Origin: UBA1794 sp031552405
Lineage (GTDB): Bacteria > Bacteroidota > Bacteroidia > Bacteroidales > Bacteroidaceae
DNA: 64,000 nucleotides
Assembly (NCBI GenBank): GCA_031552405.1
Contig: JAVBMN010000017.1
Coordinates: 170,833 to 234,832 of the forward strand
Direction: 5' to 3'
In this document: positions 50,257-59,204 of the stretch, piece by piece
Numbering within the stretch: position 1 is the first letter of the stretch
Layout of the letters: each line of letters starts with the position of its first letter
The notes under the pieces: model-generated
The model's database searches: none
Seen by the model: only the letters and a program-made list of their open reading frames with translations
What the model was told of the DNA's origin: nothing
Position numbers and translations under genes: made by a program

Positions 50257-51585
50257 TTAGTGTCTTTTTGTTTGGAGATAATAGGCTTTGTCGAAGAAGA
50301 AATAAAATGGTATGAAATTAAAAGGGATGAATAATATATCAGAGGATATGGAGTTCATTAGCATGAAAATAGCATACAGAAATAGAGAAATGGAATAATT
50401 AGATCTTTTCCTTAATATTATAATTGCTAAATAAATAAAGGCCAAAGTATATATAATTGTACCTACTATTCCATATCGTAAGATAAGATTGGACCATGAG
50501 ATATCGGGACTATATAACTGGGCTATTCCTATATCAACTCCATCTCTATCTGCTACATTCAAACCGATACTATAACGAAAATTAGCATTAGTATACGGAG
50601 AACCATCTATGCAAAAACCTTTTCCTATGAAGAAACTAACATCAGATTCTATTACATCTAAGTAGCGTTCAAAAACCAGTGCCATGCGAAATATAAAGGT
50701 AGATCCCTCTTCCATCTCTGAATCGTCAGATTCAACCACTTCAATGAATTCACCTGCAAGTACGCTTTGAATATCGGTAAGGGTTCTTCCTTGTATCTGT
50801 TTTGCAACTATAAGGCCAACTCCCCCCAAAACGAGTAGAAAGATTGGTATGTATTTAATCAATCGCTTTAAGTTTTCCATCTTTAGGAGTACTCCTATAA
50901 ATAGTAATAATATAACAATCAGTATTGCGGAACGGGAGAGTGGTAAAATAAGTGCTACAGCAAGAATGCTTATAATCCATGGCTTATAGTGTACCTTTAC
51001 AGTACTGAAAAACAGGATGAAGAAAAAGAGATATAAATATCTGGGGAAATTATAATAACGATGAATAAATCCAAAATAGCTGCCACCGCCAACGGCTTCT
51101 GTCATCAGTGGGATAGCTGTGAGGGCCTGAATGGTGTAAAGCACGCATTGGATAATTGTAATACCTAAAAGCGCATATACAACCTTGTTAAACTGAGCCT
51201 TATCCAGGCGTCGGATGACAAAATAGGAAAGTATAATGAAAAATGAGCGTGAAGTTCGGATTACCTCTCCAAGGGGGATGTGGTAGTAAAAAAGGCTATA
51301 GCCAATAATAATAAGCAATAGGATAATATACCCCAGAATGATCTTAGAAAGAGGATTTACAGGAATAAAATCATCGAAACGATATAGACCATAAGCAAAT
51401 AGGATAATTGTGTATACAAAAGCAAAGTCAATGCCTTTTGATATGCCTACAAATGTTTCAAACAGCGGTTCTGGTATAATTTGAAATCCACCGGTACAAA
51501 AAAAGAAAAAGATGAGCACCGAGGATACGCGATGCCCGATTACATAGAGGATAATACTTAATATAAGAAGCGGAATAAACAGCAT
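50257..51585 (-). CDS. Wzy-like O-antigen/capsule polymerase
   Basis: A 442-residue membrane protein with about 11-12 hydrophobic segments and one long soluble loop at about 255-370 containing the acidic stretch VVESDDSEMEEGSTFIFRM. Low sequence conservation is normal for Wzy, so the call rests on topology, on the loop, and on the neighbours. Such polymerases join lipid-linked repeat units in the periplasm. It is the third gene of the minus-strand Wza-Wzz-Wzy set. Confidence 0.78.
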   Translation of the reverse strand: MLFIPLLILSIILYVIGHRVSSVLIFFFFCTGGFQIIPEPLFETFVGISKGIDFAFVYTIILFAYGLYRFDDFIPVNPLSKIILGYIILLLIIIGYSLFYYHIPLGEVIRTSRSFFIILSYFVIRRLDKAQFNKVVYALLGITIIQCVLYTIQALTAIPLMTEAVGGGSYFGFIHRYYNFPRYLYLFFFILFFSTVKVHYKPWIISILAVALILPLSRSAILIVILLLFIGVLLKMENLKRLIKYIPIFLLVLGGVGLIVAKQIQGRTLTDIQSVLAGEFIEVVESDDSEMEEGSTFIFRMALVFERYLDVIESDVSFFIGKGFCIDGSPYTNANFRYSIGLNVADRDGVDIGIAQLYSPDISWSNLILRYGIVGTIIYTLAFIYLAIIILRKRSNYSISLFLYAIFMLMNSISSDILFIPFNFIPFYFFFDKAYYLQTKRH

Positions 51586-51602
51586 TATATTAAGGGTTTA
51601 AA

Positions 51603-52676
51603 TTATGCAAGAGCTTGATTAGACAGTTCTCCTTTTTTTAATGATTTGCGGAAAAATAGGAATGTATAAATGCCTAAAGAAAAGAACGTACCACAAAAGA
51701 TACCTGCGACTCCTGCCTTAAGTAATCCAAAGCGGCTTTTTTCCAAGGGGTAGCGTGGAGTATCTACCACATCTATTAAAGGCGTATTGTTGTTCATTGT
51801 CACTTTTGCAAGCTCCAGATTCTTCTTCATTTCTGCATAAGTAGCAGCAAGGTATTGCATCTCTGTCGTCTTTTCTATTGTGGATACGGATGCACTTTGG
51901 CGAATGGCATTAGGAGTGTCATCCACTGCCAGTGCGCGGGCATTTATGGCTAAAGCATACGCGGAACGGATAGAGTCTACTTCGTTTTGAAGTCGCTCGT
52001 AATTTTCGCGAGATCGTTTTGTCTTAATCTCAATATAGTAAGCTTGAGCTTCACTCATAAGATTCTCAAGAAACATCTTTGAAAGAGTTTCATTAGTGGA
52101 AACAAAGCTGAGATCTCCGAAACTTAGTTTCTTGCTACGTTTATCTATTACGAGTTGTTTCTGTTGAATTATTGTACAAATGATCTGGAGTACACTGTCT
52201 TGGTTACGACTGTAGGTGGAGCGGTTTTGAGATATTGGGAAATTTAAATTTTGGAGTTGAGGAGTTTTGGCCCATGCCTTGTTTAATTGATAGGTAGTAA
52301 TGTATAGATTGAGAAGGTTGGTGGGCTTTTCCGCAACTAGTACAGGCTTTAGCAGGGTTTTCTCAACCATCAATCTCGAACTGAGCAGCTCGAATAGATT
52401 GTCACCTCCGAAAGCTCCCATTGATCCTCCACCCATACTAAGTCCAAACTGCGAGGCTAAGTCGGCAATACCTCCTCTTGATTCTTCTCCTTGCATTACA
52501 AAGCTAAGCCTTGCCGTATATTTAGGGACAATAATAAAAGATGCAGTAAACGATAGAATCATACAGATAGAGAATATAACAAAGATGCCTATTTTCTTCT
52601 TTAAGATGAATTCCTTCCAGTCGTTATAATTCTGTTTCAGGATATTTAATGAAACATATTCCGGTTGCTTCTCCAT
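51603..52676 (-). CDS. Wzz-type chain-length determinant
   Basis: 357 residues with the two-helix Wzz layout: transmembrane segments at about 29-51 (GIFVIFSICMILSFTASFII) and 319-340 (GLLKAGVAGIFCGTFFSLG), with a large periplasmic part rich in coiled coil (200-300). A PRYPLEKSRFGLL segment just before the second helix is the usual proline-rich motif. It has no fused tyrosine kinase, and none is nearby. It lies 10 bp downstream of the Wza-like gene. Confidence 0.88.
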   Translation of the reverse strand: MEKQPEYVSLNILKQNYNDWKEFILKKKIGIFVIFSICMILSFTASFIIVPKYTARLSFVMQGEESRGGIADLASQFGLSMGGGSMGAFGGDNLFELLSSRLMVEKTLLKPVLVAEKPTNLLNLYITTYQLNKAWAKTPQLQNLNFPISQNRSTYSRNQDSVLQIICTIIQQKQLVIDKRSKKLSFGDLSFVSTNETLSKMFLENLMSEAQAYYIEIKTKRSRENYERLQNEVDSIRSAYALAINARALAVDDTPNAIRQSASVSTIEKTTEMQYLAATYAEMKKNLELAKVTMNNNTPLIDVVDTPRYPLEKSRFGLLKAGVAGIFCGTFFSLGIYTFLFFRKSLKKGELSNQALA

Positions 52677-52686
52677 AGAGATTATA

Positions 52687-55128
52687 CTATTTAAATAAAC
52701 TGATAATAATTGCTGCTACTGAAGCCAGGCTGGCACTTAGGCCCACCACTTCTCCTGTGGACATTTGTTTCTTTTCCGGCTTTTCCGGCACAATAACACG
52801 AGAGCCGGGAAGCACTTTAGGATAGTTACGGAATCCCATGAAAGAACGTGCAGCATCTACCTCACCATTGGCGTAAATTACATACGAACCTTTTTTCAAA
52901 GCCCTTGCACTGAAACCTCCAGATTCACGTACATAGCTTTTCATAGATTTACCTTTGATATAACGTACAGCATTGGGTTTCATGATTTCGCCATCCACAA
53001 AGACCACCTCAAGCTGTTGAGGAATACTGATAGAGTCTCCTTCAGACAGGAGAAGGTCGTATTTGGATTTAGGATCTTTAATAATCTTCTCAAGATTGAT
53101 ACCTACCATGTCTGTCTCCCGAATCAGGTTCATACGCAGTTCCAATGAGTCCCGACTTCCTCCCTGAGTAGAGGTTGTTTTATCACCCAGCTGTTCTGAG
53201 AGATCTTCCAGCATTCGTTTCTCGGATTTGCTGAGGTTGCGCTTACGTATTAGGAAGGCCCCATTGGGGTAGGCATATTGTGTCAGGCCTCCAGCCATAT
53301 CTATGAGATCGGAAATTCGTTGTTCCTTATTTAAGAGAACATAATCACCAGGATACTTTACTTCGCCTACTACACTCACTTTTTTCATTTCCTCCAGTCC
53401 ATATTGGTAACGCACCATAATACGGTCGTTCTTCTTTAGTCGGAAGAAGGAAGCTGAATCTGATACATTTAATTCAGAATCCATAGAGAATTGAAACTTC
53501 TCAGCTTTGTTTACATTGTTTTTTAGGTTACTATCATCAATGGTTTGTCTATATACATCTATAAGCCTGGGGTCGGCTTTAGAATTGAAGCCTTTAGCCA
53601 TCAAGATCACATCCTTTAGAGTCATTCCTTCTGCAAAGGTGTATTGTCCAGGGGTTATAACGGCTCCGGATATGGAAATGAATTCTTTTTCTTTCATTTC
53701 TGCTACGGCGAAGATGTGCACGCTATCCTCTTTTTGTAAGGCCACATCAGCTTCCCCAGCTAGTACGCTGCGGGGAGAGAAGGACATCATTTCCGGTATA
53801 TTAAATACATTCTTTCGATATATAATAGCATGATTTACAAAAGCGTCTTCTAGTAATCCATCCGCTTTCTGCAAAAGGTCGCTTACCCTCATCCCCTTGT
53901 CGAGCGAGTATTCTCCGGGGCGATACACAGAACCTTGTATTTGTACACGGTTAGAAAAGCGTTCAAGTATTTTCCCTACCGTATAAAAATCTCCGGATTC
54001 GGTATGAAAGCTTGCATATTCGGAGCTGTGTACGTCAATGACGGATTTTTCTTTGTGGGTGTTCCGGTAAGCAGTGACACGATCACGATAGGCATTTTGT
54101 GTGAATCCTCCGGCAAATTCAATCAAATTATCTACAGTTTCAAATTCCCCCATTTCATAAATGGCGGGAGTTTTAATCTCTCCCTTAATAGATACTCGGT
54201 TGTTGTAAGGGAGTACCTTTATTACATCCTGATCTTTAAGGCGCAGAGTAGAACTTTTTCCATATACTAAAAAGTCGTAAAGGTCTATGACAGAGATAAT
54301 CCGATTGCCACGAGAAACTTGCACTTTACGGAAAGAAGCATTTTCTGTAGGACCTCCAGAAAGATACAAAGCATTATAGACGGATGAGAGTGATGGGATA
54401 GTGTACGACCCCGGTTTTGCAATTTCTCCAATTACACTAACCGTAATACTTCGAATATCCCCCAAAGCGATGCTTACTTTTACCGTATTGTTATTTATTC
54501 CGCTATAAACAGATGCCAATCTTTTGTGAATCAAAGATTTAGCCTCTTCGATGGTCAGCCCTCCAACAGTAACTACTCCTACGTATGGAATATTGATTTT
54601 TCCTTCTGGCGAAACAAATAAATTGTAATTAGCTTGGGAGTTGCCATATAGATCAATCAAGAGTTCATCATCAGGCCCTAGGGTGTAATCTGTAGGAGTG
54701 GCCAAACGAAGGTTTGGTTCAAAAGTAAGGTATGTATCCCGGAAAGTGGACACACCAAATACTTCCAGTCTCTCTTCGTCTAATAATAACAGGTTTTCTT
54801 CGTCGGTTCCTGTCTCCGTTAGGAATTTCTTTTGAACTTGGCGGTCTTTATATTCATTTTCCGTTACTCCATTATAGCGTACGATTCTCTTTTTTAGTTT
54901 TGCGATGTGCTCTTTTGATAAATTGTATTTTGGAGCTTGTTTGTCTAGTTGATCAACTGTTAGTCCTTGTTGATTCATCTGATCCATAAGCTGTTCCATT
55001 TGGTTGTCAGATAACTTATCTATACTGTTGGCACTCATTCCACTCAATGTCTTCAAAACATCCAGCGATTGTGCATACATTAATGAAGAGAAACTAGCTA
55101 AAAGGAGTAGCAGTAAAAGCTTTTTCAT
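52687..55128 (-). CDS. Wza-like polysaccharide export protein with multiple SLBB domains
   Basis: 813 residues. Signal peptide about 1-19 (MKKLLLLLLLASFSSLMYAQ). A helical N-terminal region rich in Gln/Leu (30-110) precedes the export domain with DYTLGPDDELLIDLYGNSQ and VTVGGLTIEEAKSLIHKRL. At least five SLBB-type repeats follow, for example SVIGEIAKPGSYTIPSLSSV, IQGSVYRPGEYSLDKGMRV and VVGEVKYPGDYVLL. A final hydrophobic segment (VVGLSASLASVAAIIISLF) probably anchors it. No lipobox is visible, unlike E. coli Wza. It exports the polymer across the outer membrane. The first gene of the minus-strand set. Confidence 0.93.
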   Translation of the reverse strand: MKKLLLLLLLASFSSLMYAQSLDVLKTLSGMSANSIDKLSDNQMEQLMDQMNQQGLTVDQLDKQAPKYNLSKEHIAKLKKRIVRYNGVTENEYKDRQVQKKFLTETGTDEENLLLLDEERLEVFGVSTFRDTYLTFEPNLRLATPTDYTLGPDDELLIDLYGNSQANYNLFVSPEGKINIPYVGVVTVGGLTIEEAKSLIHKRLASVYSGINNNTVKVSIALGDIRSITVSVIGEIAKPGSYTIPSLSSVYNALYLSGGPTENASFRKVQVSRGNRIISVIDLYDFLVYGKSSTLRLKDQDVIKVLPYNNRVSIKGEIKTPAIYEMGEFETVDNLIEFAGGFTQNAYRDRVTAYRNTHKEKSVIDVHSSEYASFHTESGDFYTVGKILERFSNRVQIQGSVYRPGEYSLDKGMRVSDLLQKADGLLEDAFVNHAIIYRKNVFNIPEMMSFSPRSVLAGEADVALQKEDSVHIFAVAEMKEKEFISISGAVITPGQYTFAEGMTLKDVILMAKGFNSKADPRLIDVYRQTIDDSNLKNNVNKAEKFQFSMDSELNVSDSASFFRLKKNDRIMVRYQYGLEEMKKVSVVGEVKYPGDYVLLNKEQRISDLIDMAGGLTQYAYPNGAFLIRKRNLSKSEKRMLEDLSEQLGDKTTSTQGGSRDSLELRMNLIRETDMVGINLEKIIKDPKSKYDLLLSEGDSISIPQQLEVVFVDGEIMKPNAVRYIKGKSMKSYVRESGGFSARALKKGSYVIYANGEVDAARSFMGFRNYPKVLPGSRVIVPEKPEKKQMSTGEVVGLSASLASVAAIIISLFK

Positions 55129-55262
55129 CTTTAAACGGAGATAATTAAATATAAGTATATGTTATAACGTTAAACCATTCTTAATATTGCATCTTGATTT
55201 TCTTCTTTTCTTCTTGGGGATAAAAACTCTTCTTGAAACACGCATAATTCACAAATTAGTGC

Positions 55263-55270
55263 TACTTTTG
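55263..55270 (+). promoter_or_regulatory. Promoter -7 box for the amidase-MlaD unit
   Basis: TACTTTTG fits TAnnTTTG, 16 bp before ATG 55287. The 158-bp gap to the divergent Wza-like gene shows no clear box for the minus strand. Confidence 0.65.
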
Positions 55271-55286
55271 CCAACGTTTTTGATTT

Positions 55287-56492
55287 ATGATTGGAAATAT
55301 GTCACGTTTTGTAGCTAAAACGCTCTTTTGTTGTTTTTTTATGTGTACAATGGCGCCATTGTATGCAAAGGATTTTGTGGTATTCATTGATCCGGGTCAT
55401 GGTGGAAAAGACCCTGGTGCGGTGGGTGCTATCTCTAAAGAGAAAGATATAAATCTGAGTGTGGCTTTAGAGGTGGGGCGGTTAATTTCCAATAATATAA
55501 AGGATGTGAAAGTTTTATATAGCCGGAAAACGGATGTTTTTATAGAACTTGATGATCGTGCTCATATGGCAAATAGAGCGAATGCAGATCTTTTTATATC
55601 CATTCATGCAAATGCTGTGGAAAGTAAGCCGCAAACCGTACAGGGAGTAGAGACATATACATTAGGTACTGCGAGCTCTGCTGAAAATCTGGCGGTAGCA
55701 AAACGTGAGAATGCTGTAATTATGTTAGAAAAGGATTACGAGAAACGATATAATTACAACCCGAAAGCTCCGGAGTCTGTGGCTATGTACGAGTTTATGC
55801 AAAGCTTAAATGTAGAACAGAGTGTTCATTTTGCTTCATTGGTTCAGCGTCAGATGAAGGGGTACTGTAAACGAGTGGATAAAGGAGTCAGGCAGGCTGG
55901 TTTTCTAGTTCTGAGAGCCACATCTATGACCAGTGTGTTGGTTGAGCTTGGTTATATGTCCCATAGAGAAGAGGAGAGGTATATTAGTTCTACGGAAGGG
56001 ATTAGTAAACTTTCCGAGTCTATTTACAGGGCTTTCCGTCAGTATAAATCTGAATATGATGTCCGGGTGAAAGGTTCTTCAAGTATCACTTCTGCGGATA
56101 TTATCAAAGTAGCTGATGAGAGTACGTCAGAAAAAGAGGTGGCACAAGCGTTAGATGCTACGCCTTCTCCAGTTTCTGCAAATCCTTCAAAGCCTGCTGC
56201 GTCAGCTTCCTCCTCCTCTCACATTTTGTTTAAAGTGCAGATTATAGCGTCTAATACACCGATAAAGAAGGGAAGCGCACAATTTAAAGGTTTAAATCCA
56301 GTTGGCTTTTATGAAGAAGGCGGTTATTATAAGTATACTTATGATGAAAACACTGACTATAATAAGGTATATCGAACGCGTAAAGAGATCCTTTCAAAGT
56401 TTCCCTCTGCATTTATAGTCGCTTTTAGGGATGGGGAAAAGATGGATATAAATCAGGCAATACGTATATTTAAGGCGAATACGACCAAATAG
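55287..56492 (+). CDS. N-acetylmuramoyl-L-alanine amidase with C-terminal SPOR-like domain
   Basis: 401 residues; signal peptide about 1-27. The Amidase_3 domain (30-245) has zinc ligands H38 (DPGHGGKDPGA), E52 (SKEKDINL) and H107 (SIHANA), plus catalytic E220 (VLVELGYM). A Ser/Ala/Pro-rich linker (about 275-312) leads to a C-terminal module FKVQIIASNTPIKKG, then FPSAFIVAFRDGEKM, which matches the SPOR-type peptidoglycan-binding fold. It cleaves the amide bond between MurNAc and the stem peptide, mostly at division. The start could also be ATG 55299. The MlaD-type gene follows after 9 bp. Confidence 0.93.
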   Translation: MIGNMSRFVAKTLFCCFFMCTMAPLYAKDFVVFIDPGHGGKDPGAVGAISKEKDINLSVALEVGRLISNNIKDVKVLYSRKTDVFIELDDRAHMANRANADLFISIHANAVESKPQTVQGVETYTLGTASSAENLAVAKRENAVIMLEKDYEKRYNYNPKAPESVAMYEFMQSLNVEQSVHFASLVQRQMKGYCKRVDKGVRQAGFLVLRATSMTSVLVELGYMSHREEERYISSTEGISKLSESIYRAFRQYKSEYDVRVKGSSSITSADIIKVADESTSEKEVAQALDATPSPVSANPSKPAASASSSSHILFKVQIIASNTPIKKGSAQFKGLNPVGFYEEGGYYKYTYDENTDYNKVYRTRKEILSKFPSAFIVAFRDGEKMDINQAIRIFKANTTK

Positions 56493-56510
56493 ATACTGAA
56501 GATGTTAAAT

Positions 56511-57407
56511 ATGAAATTACTTACCAAAGAAGTAAAAATAGGAATATTTGGCCTTATGGCCTTGTTTCTGATTGTGTATGGGATTAACTACCTGAAAGGG
56601 ATAAATATGTTTAAACCCAGCAATTATTTTTATGTCAAATATACAAATATCATGGGGCTGACCAAGTCGAGTGCTGTGTTTGCTGACGGCTATCGAATAG
56701 GTTTAGTTCGCGATATTTATTATGACTATACCCGTCCGGGTAATGTGGTTGTAGAAATCCAAATCGATACGGAAATGCGAATTCCCCGTGGTACCTATGC
56801 TGAGTTGAGTACTGAGATGCTGGGAGGAGTGAATATGGACTTGATTTTTCCGCATAATCAATCCCATTATTATGCAGTGGGAGACACCATTCCGGGAAAG
56901 GGAAAAGTGGGACTGATGGATCAGGTTTCTACCAAGATGATGCCGCGTGTAGAAGATATGTTGCCCAAAATAGACTCCATCTTGACTGCCATTAATGCCT
57001 TGCTTAGCGATCCTAATATAGCAGCCAGTCTTGCCCAGATAGCAAAGACTTCTGAGAACCTGGCAGCTTCAACCGAGAACCTGAGGATATTTACCGGGCA
57101 TGATCTTCCCCTGTTAACACAGACCATGACTAAGGCAGGCGGAAACTTGGAAGAGTTTACAGGCAAGCTTAATGAGCTGGAGCTGGCGCAGACCTTGCAA
57201 AGTATTAACACCACAATGGCCAATGTGCAGCAAATGACTGAGAAGTTGAACCGTAAAGACAACACCGTAGGATTGATGCTTAATGATGATTCGCTGTATG
57301 TGAATCTGAATAAAACGGCTTCCAATGCTGCGGTATTGCTTGAGGATTTGAAAGCTCATCCCAAACGTTATGTACACTTCTCCGTGTTCGGAAAGAAGGA
57401 CAAATAA
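56511..57407 (+). CDS. MCE/MlaD-domain protein
   Basis: 298 residues from ATG 56511 (ATG 56502 is an alternative). One N-terminal transmembrane segment (VKIGIFGLMALFLIVYGINYLKG) anchors it to the inner membrane. The MCE domain (about 38-115: YFYVKYTNIMGLTKSSAVFADGYRIG) is followed by a helical region with repeated Asn/Leu/Ala heptads. The family binds lipids and moves phospholipids between membranes with a permease-ATPase pair; those partners are not in the window. It is in an operon with the amidase. Confidence 0.9.
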   Translation: MKLLTKEVKIGIFGLMALFLIVYGINYLKGINMFKPSNYFYVKYTNIMGLTKSSAVFADGYRIGLVRDIYYDYTRPGNVVVEIQIDTEMRIPRGTYAELSTEMLGGVNMDLIFPHNQSHYYAVGDTIPGKGKVGLMDQVSTKMMPRVEDMLPKIDSILTAINALLSDPNIAASLAQIAKTSENLAASTENLRIFTGHDLPLLTQTMTKAGGNLEEFTGKLNELELAQTLQSINTTMANVQQMTEKLNRKDNTVGLMLNDDSLYVNLNKTASNAAVLLEDLKAHPKRYVHFSVFGKKDK

Positions 57408-57454
57408 CAAAGAATCCTATCATAACAGTTGATTAAGAATAAAACCAAATAAAA

Positions 57455-58492
57455 ATGAGTTACTTAATAAAGCCCCAAGGCTACCACAGTTTATTGGATC
57501 TGAGACAGACGGAAGAAGGCATTCGTCTGGTAAAAGACTTCTTTCAGGTCAACCTATCTTCAGAGTTAAAGTTGCGCCGTGTGACGGCTCCCTTGTTTGT
57601 TCTCAAAGGAATGGGTATCAATGACGACTTGAGTGGAGTGGAGCGGGCTGTAACTTTTCCTATCAAGGATCTGGACGATGCAAAAGCTGAGGTCGTTCAC
57701 TCGCTGGCTAAGTGGAAGCGCATTACTTTGGCAGAATATGAAGTAGAGCCGGATTTTGGTATATATACTGATATGAATGCCATTCGTAGTGATGAAGAGC
57801 TGGGAAACCTGCATTCATTGTATGTGGATCAGTGGGACTGGGAGCGTGTGATGACCAAAGAAGAACGTAATATCCCTTTTCTAAAAGATATAGTACGCCG
57901 AATCTATGCAGCGATGCTTCGTACAGAATACATCGTTTGCGAGAAGTTTTCTGCCATAAAGCCCTTCCTGGCCAAGGAGGTGTTTTTTATTCATTCCGAG
58001 GAACTGCGTCAGTTGTACCCGGATCTTTCGTCAAAAGAGCGCGAAGATGCCATTACCCGCAAATACGGAACCGTCTTTATCATTGGCATAGGTTGTAAGT
58101 TGAATGATGGGAAAGAGCACGACTTGCGCGCTCCGGACTATGACGATTACAGCACCATGGGTGAGAATAATCTGCCTGGATTGAATGGCGATCTATTGGT
58201 GTGGAATGACGTTCTGGGCCGTGCTGTAGAACTCTCTTCTATGGGTATTCGCGTGGATCGCGAAGCTCTGTTGCACCAGCTTGAAGAGAGTGGCAAAGAA
58301 GAACGTCTGCAGCTGTATTTCCACAAACGTTTGATGGAGGGTTCATTGCCCTTGAGCATAGGTGGAGGTATCGGCCAGTCGCGCCTTTGTATGCTTTACC
58401 TGCGTAAAGCGCATGTGGGTGAGATTCAAGCCAGTATCTGGCCGGAGGACATGCGTAAGGAATGTCGTGACCTGGGTATTCACCTTATTTAA
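57455..58492 (+). CDS. asnA: Aspartate-ammonia ligase
   Basis: AsnA makes asparagine from aspartate, ammonia and ATP and is related to class II aminoacyl-tRNA synthetases. 345 residues. The conserved regions are VTAPLFVLKGMGINDDLSG, HSLAKWKRITLAEY, YTDMNAIRSDEELGNLHS, VDQWDWE, LNGDLLVWNDVL, and IGGGIGQSRLCMLYL. Length is typical. ung follows after 9 bp. Confidence 0.97.
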   Translation: MSYLIKPQGYHSLLDLRQTEEGIRLVKDFFQVNLSSELKLRRVTAPLFVLKGMGINDDLSGVERAVTFPIKDLDDAKAEVVHSLAKWKRITLAEYEVEPDFGIYTDMNAIRSDEELGNLHSLYVDQWDWERVMTKEERNIPFLKDIVRRIYAAMLRTEYIVCEKFSAIKPFLAKEVFFIHSEELRQLYPDLSSKEREDAITRKYGTVFIIGIGCKLNDGKEHDLRAPDYDDYSTMGENNLPGLNGDLLVWNDVLGRAVELSSMGIRVDREALLHQLEESGKEERLQLYFHKRLMEGSLPLSIGGGIGQSRLCMLYLRKAHVGEIQASIWPEDMRKECRDLGIHLI

Positions 58493-58501
58493 TATAATCA
58501 G

Positions 58502-59164
58502 ATGGACGTAAAGATTGAAGAAAGCTGGAAGAAGCACCTGCAGGGGGAGTTTGAGAAACCATATTTCTCCCTTCTTACTGATTTTGTACGCCGGGAATAC
58601 GGCACTACGCCTGTGTATCCTCCCGGAAACCTGATCTTCAATGCGTTTGATAACTGTCCGTTTGAGGATGTGAAAGTTGTAATCCTGGGTCAGGATCCCT
58701 ATCATGAACCGGGCCAGGCGCACGGACTTTGTTTCTCGGTGAATGACGGAGTGGCTTTTCCTCGTTCACTCATCAATGTCTTTAAGGAAATACAGGATGA
58801 CTTGGGTATTCCCATGCCCCGTACCGGCAACCTGACCCGTTGGGCAAAGCAGGGAGTACTGTTGCTCAATGCTACCTTGACCGTACGTGCCCACCAGGCC
58901 GGATCGCACCAAAACCGTGGCTGGGAAGAATTTACGGATGCCGCCATCCAGGCCTTGGCTACGCAGCGGGAGCATATCGTATTCATCCTGTGGGGATCAT
59001 ACGCCCAGAAGAAAGGAGCTTTTATAGACCCCAACCGCCATTTTGTATTGAAGAGCCCGCACCCTTCGCCGCTGTCAGCTTCAAGGGGGTTCTTTGGGAA
59101 TCATCATTTTAGTCTGGCAAACAATTATTTAACATCTCATGGACTTACACCCGTTCAGTGGTAG
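58502..59164 (+). CDS. ung: Uracil-DNA glycosylase, family 1
   Basis: Ung removes uracil from DNA to start base-excision repair. The 220 residues show the water-activating loop GQDPYHEPGQAHGL with D65, the LLNATLTVR strand, and the Leu-intercalation loop SPHPSPLSASRGFFG with catalytic His. Length and motifs are standard for family 1. It lies between asnA and pheT on the same strand. Confidence 0.97.
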   Translation: MDVKIEESWKKHLQGEFEKPYFSLLTDFVRREYGTTPVYPPGNLIFNAFDNCPFEDVKVVILGQDPYHEPGQAHGLCFSVNDGVAFPRSLINVFKEIQDDLGIPMPRTGNLTRWAKQGVLLLNATLTVRAHQAGSHQNRGWEEFTDAAIQALATQREHIVFILWGSYAQKKGAFIDPNRHFVLKSPHPSPLSASRGFFGNHHFSLANNYLTSHGLTPVQW

Positions 59165-59204
59165 TAGGTTTACCCAATAATCAAGAATAAAATAGATATC
59201 AGAT

